A stretch of 64,000 bases of DNA from JABMRW01 sp964396965 (GTDB lineage Bacteria; Chloroflexota; Dehalococcoidia; Dehalococcoidales; BS750m-G39): assembly GCA_964396965.1 (NCBI GenBank), contig CAYNGD010000001.1:73832-137831 (forward strand), given 5' to 3'. Of the stretch, positions 11,654 through 20,409 are shown piece after piece. The notes below the pieces were generated by a model. That model saw only the letters and a list, made by a program, of their open reading frames with translations, made no database searches and was not told the origin of the DNA. The translations under genes and the position numbers were made by a program. Every line of letters begins with the position of its first letter. The first letter of the stretch is position 1.

Positions 11654-12544
11654 CCAGGGGGCAACGCTGAGGTATTTCCAGCCGGCATCGGCCAGAATGG
11701 CCACGATATTGCCCCTACCCATCCCGGCGGCGGTCTCTACCGCCTGACAGACCACCGCCCCGGAGGACAGGCCGGCGAAAATGCCCTCTTTCTCCAGAAG
11801 CTGCCTGGTCGCCGCCTCCGCCTGCTGGCTGGTGACAGAGGTCTTTTCAGTAAGCAGCGAGGGATCCCAGAAAGGCGGCAGCTCCTCCCCCAGGCACTTC
11901 AAGCCTTGGATGCTATCGCCGATGGGCGGCTCAACGCCGAACACCCTGACATCGGGGTATCTCTCCCTGAGGCGGCGGGCGACACCCATCAGCGTGCCGC
12001 CGGTGCCGATGCCGCAGACTAGAACGTCAATCTTATCGTAGGGGAAATCGTTTAATATCTCGACGGCGGTGGTCTCGTAGTGGGCCAGCGGGTTGGCCGG
12101 ATTGGAGAACTGGTCGGGCATGAAATACTTTTTGTCCTTGGCCATCATCTCCCGTGCGGTGGCAATGGCCTTGGGCATGCCGAAAGCCCCGTCGGTCAGG
12201 ATAAGCTTGGCGCCGAAGATTTTGAGCAGCTGCCGCCTCTCCTGGCTCATGCTATCGGGCATAACAATGGTCACCTTATAGCCCTTCTGCCGCCCCAGCC
12301 AGGCCAGGGCGATGCCGGTATTGCCACTGGTGGCCTCCAGTATGGTCTTATCCCTGGTCAGCTCTCCGCTTCGCTCCGCCCGCTCTATCATGTATTTAGC
12401 CACCCGGTCCTTCATGCTGGCACTCCCCCCCAGGTTCTGCCCCTCCAGCTTGGCCAGGATTCTCACCGTCTTATTGGGGGTCACCTGGCTCAGCTCAACC
12501 AGCGGTGTGTGCCCCAGGGCCTCAATAACATTTTTAAAATACAT
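11639..12544 (-). CDS. cysM: Cysteine synthase, CysM/CysK family
   Basis: PLP enzyme making L-cysteine from O-acetylserine (or O-phosphoserine) and sulfide or thiosulfate. The 301 residues show the PLP lysine in SASMKDRVAKYMIERA, the substrate loop EATSGNTGIALAWLG, and the phosphate-binding GIGTGGTLMGVARRL. The length and the MPDSMSQERRQLLKIFGA signature fit the CysM-like branch, though the sulfur donor cannot be told from sequence. It starts 4 bases after the rtcB stop, so it is the last gene of the leftward operon. Confidence 0.9.
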
Positions 12545-12548
12545 TTCT

Positions 12549-14009
12549 CTATCCTTTAACTACACCGATTGGCCTTGACCTCGCTACCTTGAGCGAGATA
12601 CCGGCCTTATCAGTTATGTCAACCACTTCACTCACGTCTTTATAGGCTTCGGAGGCCTCCTCGGCCAGCGAAGACAGGCTGCCCGCCCTGACCGTAATTC
12701 CCCTCTCGGCCAGCCCCCGGGCGACATCGGCGCCGCGCAGGCTGCGCTTGGCCGCCGCCCGGCTCTGCACCCGTCCGGCGCCGTGGCAGGTGGAGCCGAA
12801 GGTCTCCCTCATCGCCCCCTCGGTGCCCAGGGCAACAAAAGAATAGCGCCCCATATCGCCGGGGATGAGCACCGGCTGGCCGATGCCCCGGTAGATTTCG
12901 GGGACAGCGGGGTGCCCCGCCGGGAAGGCCCGGGTCGCCCCCTTACGGTGGACGCAGAGCTTCTCCCTCTTACCGTTCACAGTATATTCCTCAATCTTGG
13001 CGATGTTATGGCAGACATCGTAGATCTGCCTCATGCCCAGCTCTTCCTGGCTTTTGCCGAAGACCTTGCTGAAAGATTCCCTGGCCCAGTGCAGGATGAA
13101 CTGCCGGTTGGCCCAGGCGTAGTTGGCGGCACAGGCCATCGCCGCCAGGTAGTCCCGCCCCTCGGCGGAGTCTATCGGGGCACAGGCGAGCTGGCGGTCG
13201 GGCAGGCTGATGCCGTAGCTCTTCACCGCCTCCTCCAGCAGGGCCACGTAGTCGGTGCATACCTGGTGGCCGAAGCCACGCGAGCCGGTGTGTATCAGCA
13301 GCAGCACCTGCCCCAGCGCCTCGATGCCCATCACTTTAGCAGCCTCAGCATTATAGAGCTCGTCAACCACCCCCACCTCCAGGAAGTGGTTGCCCGAGCC
13401 CAGTGTCCCCAGCTGGGGGATGCCCCGCTTCCTGGCCTTAGCGCCGACCCGGTCCGGGTCAGCCCCCTTCATAGTGCCTGACTCCTCGGTAACGATGCTG
13501 TCCTCAGGCAGGCCGTAGCCCTTCTCTATCGCCCAGCGGCTCCCGTTTACCATGACCTCCTCCAGCTCCTTCTCCCTGACCCTAATCTTGCCCTCCGAGC
13601 CCAGACCTGAGGGAATATCAATAAAGAGTTGATTTACCAGCTCTTCGATTTTGGGCCTGACCTCTTCCTCGGTAAGATTGGTCCGCACCAGCCTGACGCC
13701 GCAGTTAATATCGAAGCCGACCCCGCCCGGCGACACCACCCCGTCCCTCAACCTGGTGGCCGCCACCCCACCGATAGGGAAGCCGTAGCCCCAGTGGATA
13801 TCGGGCATGGCCAGCGAGTAGCCGACGATACCCGGGAGAAAGGCCACGTTGGCTACCTGCTCGAAGGCGTGCTCCTCCCAGATATGCTCCAGCATGGACC
13901 GGCTGGCGAAGATGAGGCCGGGCACCGCCATACCGGTCTTATAGCTGACCGGTATCTCCCAGCGGTAGTCGTCTATCTTCTTTACTATTTCCTTCCAGGG
14001 TGATGCCAT
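12549..14009 (-). CDS. rtcB: RNA-splicing ligase RtcB
   Basis: GTP- and Mn-dependent ligase that joins RNA 2',3'-cyclic phosphate (or 3'-phosphate) to 5'-OH ends; it acts in RNA repair and tRNA healing. The longer open frame reaches 14234, but ATG 14009 gives 486 residues, the family length, and follows GGGAGGTTGAG. Signatures seen: GVGFDINCGVRLVRTNL, the GADPDRVGAKARKRGIPQLGTLGSGNHF-type Mn region, IHTGSRGFGHQV, and CHGAGR containing the His that is guanylated. Its activator archease is encoded two genes upstream. Confidence 0.95.
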   Translation of the reverse strand: MASPWKEIVKKIDDYRWEIPVSYKTGMAVPGLIFASRSMLEHIWEEHAFEQVANVAFLPGIVGYSLAMPDIHWGYGFPIGGVAATRLRDGVVSPGGVGFDINCGVRLVRTNLTEEEVRPKIEELVNQLFIDIPSGLGSEGKIRVREKELEEVMVNGSRWAIEKGYGLPEDSIVTEESGTMKGADPDRVGAKARKRGIPQLGTLGSGNHFLEVGVVDELYNAEAAKVMGIEALGQVLLLIHTGSRGFGHQVCTDYVALLEEAVKSYGISLPDRQLACAPIDSAEGRDYLAAMACAANYAWANRQFILHWARESFSKVFGKSQEELGMRQIYDVCHNIAKIEEYTVNGKREKLCVHRKGATRAFPAGHPAVPEIYRGIGQPVLIPGDMGRYSFVALGTEGAMRETFGSTCHGAGRVQSRAAAKRSLRGADVARGLAERGITVRAGSLSSLAEEASEAYKDVSEVVDITDKAGISLKVARSRPIGVVKG

Positions 14010-14044
14010 TACCAGCTCAACCTCCCAAATCCTTAAAGCCAATA

Positions 14045-15544
14045 TCAGGGAACGGTGGTAACAAAAGGCCTTTTGTCCCTCCGGCAGATAATTTGAGCTA
14101 CATGGCGCCCGGTGATGGCGCCGGTGGGCAGCCCACCACCCGGCTGAATCCACTGCCCCACCATATAGAACGAGTCCAGACCGGGCAGGGTCTTGCTCAT
14201 ACGGAGCATGGCCGTCTTGGGGGTGGGCAGCCACCCCTCAAAGCTCCCCTGCCAGTTGCCGGTATATTGCTTAAATGTGACCGGGGTGGCCACATCGGTC
14301 ATCTCCACCTGAGAGGCCAGGCCGGGAAAGCGCCTGTCCAGCACCCCTATCACCATTTCGGCCAGCCCTTCCTTCTCGGCCTGATAGGCCTTGATGTCCT
14401 TACTCAGTGACTCCCAGTAGGGGTAGTGGGACGGAAACATTACGGTAATGGCCGTCCTTCCTTCCGGGGCGAGGGTGGGGTCAAAGTTATGGATGCGCAC
14501 CAGCACCCAGTTTTGCTCCTCGCCGCCCACCGTCACCGGCTTCTCAAGCTGGAGTAACAAGCCGGTAGCCATCCTGGGAAAATCGGCGAAGGAGCGCTTT
14601 ACCCCCAGCCCTATAAAAACCAGCGGCTCAAAGATGGGCATTTCCTGGTAGTAGCCGCGGATGGTATCATTAACATATTTGCCCCCAAGCATCTCGAAGA
14701 TGGTGGCATGGCCATCCGCCGCCGAAATCACGTAGTCAGCCCGGTGCTCGCTCCCGTCCGCCAGCTCTATGCCCACGGCGCGGTCATTCTCGACCACTAT
14801 CCTGCTCACCGGCGACTTATAGTGTACCGTGCCGCCGAGGTAGAGATAGCGCTTTTCAATGGCCCGGGCAAACATAAGCGAACCGCCGATGGGATAGCCC
14901 TGTGTTTTCTTATGAAAGCCAGCCATGGTTATCGGCAATGCCATCGCGCTTATTTCAGGCGGCATGAAGTGCCCCCAGGCATCACGCAGCAGCGGGTTCT
15001 GGAATCGGCCGGCGAACTCGGCCATGGTCATGCGCCCCCACTTCCTGAACTCGCCAAAGAAGGGGAGCATCCTGCTCATCATTTTCATCCCGTCCAGAAA
15101 ATTAGATAGCTCCGGCGCTTTACCCGGAGACATATCAAATTTAGTAAAGTGGCGCATCGTCCGGGTGGTCTCTTTTATCACCACCGCATCCTCGGGGGCC
15201 GCCTCCAGCAGGTGCTGCTCCAGCCGGTCAATATCGGAGTAAATATCAATAACTTTGCCGTCAGCACTCTCGGCACGATAGAACTGGTCAAGGTTTATTA
15301 TCTCCTGTCCCGGCAGGGCACCGAGCTCCTGCCAGATGTGATAGAAGCCAGAACCCGGCGCCGAGCCTACCAGCCAGTGGATGCAGAGGTCTATAGTGTA
15401 TTGCTGGTGCTGCCAGGAGGTGCAGAGCCCGCCCGGTTTATCGTGCATCTCAAATATCTGGGTACTGTAGCCGTTCATCTGGCCGTAGCACCCGGCGGAG
15501 AGCCCGGCGATTCCAGCGCCAATGATAGCTATTGACTTCCCCAT
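14045..15544 (-). CDS. FAD-dependent oxidoreductase, phytoene desaturase-like
   Basis: A 499-residue flavoprotein with the N-terminal dinucleotide fold IIGAGIAGLSAGCYGQMNGY, the conserved FEMHDKPGGLCTSW, and a C-terminal FAD motif QPGGGLPTGAITGRHVAQII. This is the COG1233 family (carotenoid desaturases/isomerases and retinol saturase-like proteins); the substrate is not known and no carotenoid genes are nearby. ATG 15544 is preferred over the GTG at 15556 because GGTGAGG lies 6 bases ahead of it. It sits between archease and rtcB, transcribed with both. Confidence 0.85.
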   Translation of the reverse strand: MGKSIAIIGAGIAGLSAGCYGQMNGYSTQIFEMHDKPGGLCTSWQHQQYTIDLCIHWLVGSAPGSGFYHIWQELGALPGQEIINLDQFYRAESADGKVIDIYSDIDRLEQHLLEAAPEDAVVIKETTRTMRHFTKFDMSPGKAPELSNFLDGMKMMSRMLPFFGEFRKWGRMTMAEFAGRFQNPLLRDAWGHFMPPEISAMALPITMAGFHKKTQGYPIGGSLMFARAIEKRYLYLGGTVHYKSPVSRIVVENDRAVGIELADGSEHRADYVISAADGHATIFEMLGGKYVNDTIRGYYQEMPIFEPLVFIGLGVKRSFADFPRMATGLLLQLEKPVTVGGEEQNWVLVRIHNFDPTLAPEGRTAITVMFPSHYPYWESLSKDIKAYQAEKEGLAEMVIGVLDRRFPGLASQVEMTDVATPVTFKQYTGNWQGSFEGWLPTPKTAMLRMSKTLPGLDSFYMVGQWIQPGGGLPTGAITGRHVAQIICRRDKRPFVTTVP

Positions 15545-15556
15545 CTTGAACCTCAC

Positions 15557-15979
15557 CTAGATATCGAATACCACCTGAACCCGGTAGCCGTCATTCTTGT
15601 CAACCTTGAGCATATGGTAGGTGGCCGCTTTGACCCCTATTTTCAGCCTGTGCCTTGAGACGTCCGCCTTTTCCCCGTAGCCCCTGGCTTCAAGGTGGCT
15701 ATTATCAAGCTGGCTAATCTCAAAGCGCTTGAAGAGAATGCCCTCGGTGTCAAAGCGGTAGACCAGCTCGTTAAGCCAAGCCACCAGCAGGCTCTCTATA
15801 TCACCGGCCTCTACCTCTATATCCCGATGGGTGACCTCCTTCACATCATCAAGCTCGGTTATCAGGCTGAAGAGGGCCCGGGCGGCATTGGCGAAGGCCT
15901 GCTTCAGGTCAGCCCCGTAGGCGATAATACCGACATCGGCGGTATGGTCTAGAATCTCAAAGTCCTTCGTCATCAGCAT
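15557..15979 (-). CDS. Archease, RtcB activator
   Basis: A small protein that promotes guanylation and multiple turnover of RtcB. The 140 residues have the archease core: FEILDHTADVGIIAYGADLKQAFANAA at the start (the acidic Asp-His-Thr-Ala-Asp metal region), LLVAWLNELVYRFD in the middle, and a C-terminal KAATYHMLKV with DGYRVQVVFDI. An in-frame ATG at 15973 is an equally possible start. It is the first gene of the leftward RNA-repair operon, with a promoter just upstream. Confidence 0.93.
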   Translation of the reverse strand: MLMTKDFEILDHTADVGIIAYGADLKQAFANAARALFSLITELDDVKEVTHRDIEVEAGDIESLLVAWLNELVYRFDTEGILFKRFEISQLDNSHLEARGYGEKADVSRHRLKIGVKAATYHMLKVDKNDGYRVQVVFDI

Positions 15980-15997
15980 CAGCTTTTTGAGAAGTAA

Positions 15998-16026
15998 ATT
16001 ATATCACAATCATTCACTTCTATAAA
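15998..16026 (-). promoter_or_regulatory. Promoter of the archease-rtcB operon
   Basis: On the minus strand TTTATA (16026-16021) and TATAAT (16003-15998) are 17 bases apart, and TGA before TATAAT makes an extended -10. The expected transcript start is about 12 bases before the archease ATG, so the leader is very short. Confidence 0.55.
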
Positions 16027-16054
16027 TATAAACTCTTTATTTTACCTAGCAAAC

Positions 16055-16124
16055 TATCCCCCTAACCCCCTTCCCTTACAAGGGAAGGGGGGAGTGATTT
16101 TTTAAGAGAGGCTCTGCCTCTCTT
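16055..16124 (-). repeat. Double-hairpin intergenic repeat, copy 2 (inverted)
   Basis: Hairpins at 16066-16076/16081-16091 (11-bp stem, loop TACA) and 16104-16112/16116-16124 (9-bp stem, loop TCT). Read on the minus strand, the order, spacing and the trailing TTAGGGGGATAG match the copy at 4112-4180. It lies between two divergent operons, so it cannot be an ordinary terminator for either. Confidence 0.7.
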
Positions 16125-16193
16125 CTACACTCTTATATGGAGTTTAAGAGGTAAAATCTTTTGGGCGGGTGGGTATGGGAAGAAAAACGCACT

Positions 16194-16222
16194 TTGAGGC
16201 ATTGACCGCTATCTAGTATAAT
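16194..16222 (+). promoter_or_regulatory. Promoter of the 16235-19113 gene group
   Basis: TTGAGG (16194-16199), 17-base spacer, perfect TATAAT (16217-16222). The ATG at 16235 is only 12 bases past the -10 box, so the mRNA leader would be about 6 bases. Confidence 0.55.
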
Positions 16223-16234
16223 ATAGGTAGCACT

Positions 16235-16843
16235 ATGAATTTAGAGAACGAAGGCAACCATATCAAGAGCGCCCGTGAGATAGCCATGGAGAAGGTGGCC
16301 GAGCTGGGCGAGGTCACCGAAGAGGAGCGCCTGAGGTGGAAATATGTCCCCGAAGGGGAAAAGCTGGCCGCCAGATACCTCAAGCAAAACATCAACCTGG
16401 CCACCGAGCTGGGCAGCTACGATGAGAAGGTGGTCGGCTACGTCAAAGAGGGGGCCAGCGAGATACTCATCAGGAACATCAACCTGCCCCGGAACGACCC
16501 CGCCCGGAGGAACAACAAAAAAGCAATGGATGGCCTGAAGACCCTGAAGCAGGATAAGATAGGCGTGGAGAATATCTTCAGCCGGATAAGGAATATCTTC
16601 AACCACTACACCGAGCAGGGTGAGCAGCAGAGAAGGCAGGCCTACGAGCAGCTAAAGGCCGAGTTCAGTGCCAGGGTTAAACAGGCGCTCCAGCAGCAGC
16701 TGGGCACAGTGATGGGGCTGAACATAGATATAGAGAGACAGCCGCAGTTTCAGGAGGAGTGGCGCAAGCTGCTGGTCCAGCTTGACTCGCAGTACATCAA
16801 CCTGCTCAACGAATACAAGCAGGAGCTATCGGCGATAAAATAG
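16235..16843 (+). CDS. Conserved protein of unknown function, highly charged and helical
   Basis: A 202-residue soluble protein, rich in Glu, Lys, Arg and Gln and predicted mostly helical by eye, with no signal peptide or membrane segment. I do not recognise a domain. The codon use and GC content match the backbone, and it is followed 9 bases later by another unknown gene and then by a radical SAM gene, so it probably belongs to their pathway or complex. The C-terminal half (about 100-195) reads like a helical bundle with repeated Gln-rich segments (EQGEQQRRQAYEQL, KQALQQQLG). Confidence 0.75.
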   Translation: MNLENEGNHIKSAREIAMEKVAELGEVTEEERLRWKYVPEGEKLAARYLKQNINLATELGSYDEKVVGYVKEGASEILIRNINLPRNDPARRNNKKAMDGLKTLKQDKIGVENIFSRIRNIFNHYTEQGEQQRRQAYEQLKAEFSARVKQALQQQLGTVMGLNIDIERQPQFQEEWRKLLVQLDSQYINLLNEYKQELSAIK

Positions 16844-16852
16844 GCAACAGCT

Positions 16853-17566
16853 ATGGACAGTGAGGACGAAAGAATCAGAGAGGCCGTCAAGCGCACCGAG
16901 ATATTGAGGCCGCCCAAGCGGAGCCTGGCTACCTTCGGCACCACCAATATCTACTACTACCTGGTGACCGAGCCCGCCTACGCCGAGCTGGTGGAGACGG
17001 CCACCGAGACGGTGGTCAGGGAGGGACGGGTAATCGCCGAGAGGCCGAGGATTGTCACCCCCTACTACCTCTCCCACCTGGAGGGCTTCAGCCCGGAGGC
17101 CAGGAAATACTTCGATACCCTTATTCAGACCCACGGCCCTAACGCCCCCGGGCTGTTCTACAGCTACAAGAACGAGCCCAAGGAGCTTAATATCATCTCG
17201 GATAACCTGATGGCGGTGGTGGCCAAGATAAACAGCGAAATCGATAAGCGGGGCGACCCACTGGCCTCCATCATCAGGGGGCAGGATGAGCTCTGGGACG
17301 TATCACTGATGAAGTTCATCTACGAGATGACCCGTAGCTCCCTCCCCGATAACCTGATGCAGATGGGCAAACGGGGGCTGCTGAATACCGATTCCAGGGG
17401 CATCACCGCCGATGTCAGGATAAGGATTGAGAAGCTTTTTGACCAGGCCGCCAGAGGCGACATCGAACCCAGGGAGCTGAAGGACGAGCTCGACCGCTGG
17501 GGCGTCTTTGCCGACTACGAAGACAGGTTTTTCGCCCTTTTCCGGGGTCACAAAGGACTGATATAG
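16853..17566 (+). CDS. Conserved protein of unknown function
   Basis: A 237-residue soluble protein with a Tyr-rich N-terminal part (TTNIYYYLVTEPAYAEL, IVTPYYLSHLEG) and a helical C-terminal part ending RFFALFRGHKGLI. No family is recognised. It ends one base before the radical SAM gene starts, which implies translational coupling; it may be a partner or substrate of that enzyme, but nothing in the sequence proves this. Confidence 0.75.
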   Translation: MDSEDERIREAVKRTEILRPPKRSLATFGTTNIYYYLVTEPAYAELVETATETVVREGRVIAERPRIVTPYYLSHLEGFSPEARKYFDTLIQTHGPNAPGLFYSYKNEPKELNIISDNLMAVVAKINSEIDKRGDPLASIIRGQDELWDVSLMKFIYEMTRSSLPDNLMQMGKRGLLNTDSRGITADVRIRIEKLFDQAARGDIEPRELKDELDRWGVFADYEDRFFALFRGHKGLI

Positions 17567-17567
17567 C

Positions 17568-18446
17568 ATGTACGACGAACAGGTAAGAGTAAGACCGCCC
17601 AGTGAAGCCAACAGCTTCCTGCTGCCGGTGACCTTCGGCTGCTCCCACAATACCTGCACCTTCTGCGGTACCTATACCGATATGAAGTTCAGGATAAGGC
17701 CACTGGAGGACATCAAGCGTGACATCGATAAGGTGGCCGGGCACTACAGTTGGAGCGTGAGGCAGGTCTTCCTGGAGAACGGGGACGCCCTAATCTACAA
17801 ACAGCCCGGGCTGGTCGAGGTGCTCAAATACCTCAACCAGAAGTTCCCCCAGCTGCACCGCATCGGCACCTACGCCACTCCCCAATCGGCGCTGATCAAG
17901 AGCGCCGACCAGCTCAAAGAGCTGAACCAGCTCGGGCTTAAGATTGCTTACATGGGGGTGGAGACGGGCGATGAGGCGCTGCTCAAGAAGATTGACAAAG
18001 GGGCGAGCTACGACCAGATTGTTGAGGCGGGGAGGAAAATAAAGCAGGCTGGCATCACCCTCTCGGTGACGGTGATACTGGGGCTGGGCGGCATTGAGGG
18101 CAGCCAGAAGCACGCCCTGGGTACAGCAAAAATACTCACCGACCTTGACCCCGATTTCGCCGGCGCCCTCACCCTTATGCTCGTCCCCGGTACCCCGCTG
18201 CATAAAGAGTGGGAGGAGGGCAAGTTCAGCCTCATCTCGCCCTTTCAGTCCCTGGAAGAGCTAAAGCTGATAATAGAAAACTCCAATTTTACCAACTGCT
18301 TCTTCACCGCCAACCACGCCTCCAACTACCTGCCGATTAAGGCGCGCCTGCCCCGGCAGAAGGCGGAGGTGCTCAAGCTGATAGACGAGGTTTTAACCAG
18401 CCGTGACATGTCCCGGCTGCGTCCCGAGTTCATCCGGGCTCTATAG
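17568..18446 (+). CDS. Radical SAM protein, COG1032/Elp3-like fold
   Basis: A 292-residue enzyme that should bind a [4Fe-4S] cluster and cleave S-adenosylmethionine. The cluster motif is at about residues 24-32, GCSHNTCTFCG, with CX4CX2C spacing. Further signs are the GxET-type motif AYMGVETGDEALLKKIDKG and TLSVTVILGLGG. There is no B12, TRAM or SPASM domain, so it is a minimal radical SAM barrel. The substrate is unknown. Close linkage to two unknown genes and to a thymidylate-synthase-like gene suggests a shared pathway, possibly nucleotide or cofactor modification (inference). Confidence 0.85.
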   Translation: MYDEQVRVRPPSEANSFLLPVTFGCSHNTCTFCGTYTDMKFRIRPLEDIKRDIDKVAGHYSWSVRQVFLENGDALIYKQPGLVEVLKYLNQKFPQLHRIGTYATPQSALIKSADQLKELNQLGLKIAYMGVETGDEALLKKIDKGASYDQIVEAGRKIKQAGITLSVTVILGLGGIEGSQKHALGTAKILTDLDPDFAGALTLMLVPGTPLHKEWEEGKFSLISPFQSLEELKLIIENSNFTNCFFTANHASNYLPIKARLPRQKAEVLKLIDEVLTSRDMSRLRPEFIRAL

Positions 18447-18465
18447 AAAAGGGGTAGCTTGAGTC

Positions 18466-19113
18466 GTGAAGATTTCGGTAATCGAAGCCAGAGACCTCGC
18501 CGAGGCCTGGTTCCTCTGCCTGCGCCAGGCGCTGACCGAGGGGTATGACTACAGGATTGACCGCGGCAGCTATGCCGGCCAGCAACGCAAGGAGCTCGAC
18601 TTCGTCGTGGTCAGGGTGAAGAACCCGGGAACCAGGCCGATAATACCATCAACGCCCCAGGGAGTGCCACCCCCCACCTCGATGGAATATATCGATGACT
18701 ACCTCCCCTATTTAATGACCGCCCACAGGAGACAGGGCGAGCAATACACCTACGGCCAGTACCTGGAAAAGCAGATAGCCAAGGTAATCGAAATGTATAA
18801 GCGTGACGGCCACAACACCAACCAGGCTTTTATGGCGGTGGGCGACGCCGCATCAATAGACCTGACCGACCCCCCCTGCCTCAGGGCGATAGACACCCGA
18901 ATCCGGGACAACAAACTCCATTTCTTCGTCTACTTCCGCTCCTGGGACCTCTGGGCCGGCTTCCCCTCCAACCTGGCCGCCATCCAGATGCTAAAAGAAT
19001 ATATGGCCAGCGAGATTGGCGTTGACGACGGCGAGTTGATTGCCTCAAGCAAGGGTATGCACCTCTACGAGTACGCCTGGGAGCTGGCCAGGATTACCGC
19101 CAGAATGACCTAA
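18466..19113 (+). CDS. Thymidylate synthase-like protein (ThyA superfamily, archaeal-type)
   Basis: A 215-residue protein whose C-terminal half matches the ThyA fold. DPPCLRAIDTRI supplies the putative catalytic Cys (about residue 145), followed by the nucleotide-binding pattern FRSWDLWAGFPSNLAAIQML with the Arg-Ser-x-Asp and Asn of the family. Archaeal-type TS and dCMP hydroxymethylase-like enzymes are similarly short. The usual PPCHxxxQ is altered (no His after the Cys), so dUMP methylation is not assured; hydroxymethylation or another pyrimidine is possible. The start is GTG, 19 bases after the radical SAM gene. Confidence 0.7.
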   Translation: MKISVIEARDLAEAWFLCLRQALTEGYDYRIDRGSYAGQQRKELDFVVVRVKNPGTRPIIPSTPQGVPPPTSMEYIDDYLPYLMTAHRRQGEQYTYGQYLEKQIAKVIEMYKRDGHNTNQAFMAVGDAASIDLTDPPCLRAIDTRIRDNKLHFFVYFRSWDLWAGFPSNLAAIQMLKEYMASEIGVDDGELIASSKGMHLYEYAWELARITARMT

Positions 19114-19143
19114 GAGGTCTGATAAAGGCCGCCCGGAACGAGG

Positions 19144-20382
19144 TTGAAATATAAACTCAAGTTGAAACTGAAGCTGTTTGTCCTGGCTCTCCTATCATTC
19201 TGCTTGCTCTTCGGGAGCTGTGCCGCCGCCCCCAATTTTGACAGCTCCCTCAGATCAATCGTCAAGCCCTACCAGTTCAGCATCGCCCGCTGGGAATTCA
19301 AGGCAGTGCCGGAGTCACTAAACGGCCTGATTTCAGACCGGGGGAAAGACCTCGAGGACAAGTCCGGCGTGGTCGTTGACTATTTCAACCTGGTCGAGCA
19401 GATAAACAGCCTGAAATCAGAGATAGCCACCGTTAACGCCGGCAACAAAACGGGCGATGCCACCACGCTGGGAGCCGAAGTGGACAGCCTGCAAGCCCAA
19501 AAGGCGGCCCTGACCGATGAGGTAGAAGGAATAATAGCCCAGCAGATAAGAGAGGTGCTGACGGAGCAGGGCATCGATAATCCATTGGACAATTTGATAG
19601 GATTAAGGGCCAACTTTCCGCCGCTGCTATTCCGGCTGGAGCCACCGCCGCACCTGCTGGTGGTCTCACCCAGGGACAGGATAGAGAGTATAAGAGAGAT
19701 AGAGCTGCAGCCGGTGATGAGCGTGTCGGAGATGGAGAGCATTGAAGAGCAGGTTGACAAGCTCGGCGTCTCCTCGCTGGTGGTGGCGCTGGGGGGCATG
19801 AGCACCTATCCCACCTTCGTCATGGACGACGCCAGTCTTCAGTTTACCATCGAGACGGTAGCTCACGAATGGCTGCACAGCTATCTAGCCTTTAAGCCGC
19901 TGGGGTTTCTCTACCTGCTGGATGCAACCGGCGTGGCACCTAACTATGACATCGCTACCATGAACGAGACCGTGGTCGGCATCGTCAGCAAGGAGATAGC
20001 TAACATCGTCGTGCAGAAATACTACCCTAGCTTTGAAACTACCACCCCGCCGCCGGCCGAGAAGCCGGAGTTCGACTTCAACCAGGAGATGAGGGAGATA
20101 AGGAAGGCGGTTGATGCCTACCTGGCCCGGGGTGAAATCAGCCAGGCCGAGGCGTTCATGGAAGAGAAACGGGGGTACCTAGCCTCCCAGGGCTACTACA
20201 TCAGAAAGCTGAACCAGGCCTATTTTGCCTTCTACGGGACCTACGCCGACAGCCCGACCTCAATAAGTCCCATCGGCACCGAGCTGAAACAGCTGAGGAC
20301 GCAGAGCCCCTCGCTGAAGGATTTCCTAGACACCGCCGCCAATATGACCAGCCGTCAGGACCTGATTAACCGCCTGAAGTGA
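19144..20382 (+). CDS. Secreted HExxH metallopeptidase candidate
   Basis: A 412-residue exported protein. The start is TTG 19144; residues 1-27 are a basic, hydrophobic signal peptide ending LLFGSC, a weak lipobox, so it may be a lipoprotein. A coiled-coil region spans about 75-125. Residues near 238 read VAHEWLHSYLAF, an HExxH zinc motif, and MNETVVGIVSKEI about 35 residues later offers a third Glu ligand, as in gluzincins. It is convergent with the giant double protease (27 bases apart). The substrate is unknown. Confidence 0.65.
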   Translation: MKYKLKLKLKLFVLALLSFCLLFGSCAAAPNFDSSLRSIVKPYQFSIARWEFKAVPESLNGLISDRGKDLEDKSGVVVDYFNLVEQINSLKSEIATVNAGNKTGDATTLGAEVDSLQAQKAALTDEVEGIIAQQIREVLTEQGIDNPLDNLIGLRANFPPLLFRLEPPPHLLVVSPRDRIESIREIELQPVMSVSEMESIEEQVDKLGVSSLVVALGGMSTYPTFVMDDASLQFTIETVAHEWLHSYLAFKPLGFLYLLDATGVAPNYDIATMNETVVGIVSKEIANIVVQKYYPSFETTTPPPAEKPEFDFNQEMREIRKAVDAYLARGEISQAEAFMEEKRGYLASQGYYIRKLNQAYFAFYGTYADSPTSISPIGTELKQLRTQSPSLKDFLDTAANMTSRQDLINRLK

Positions 20383-20409
20383 GAGCCGGCTAGCAGACTT
20401 CTCCTTCCG

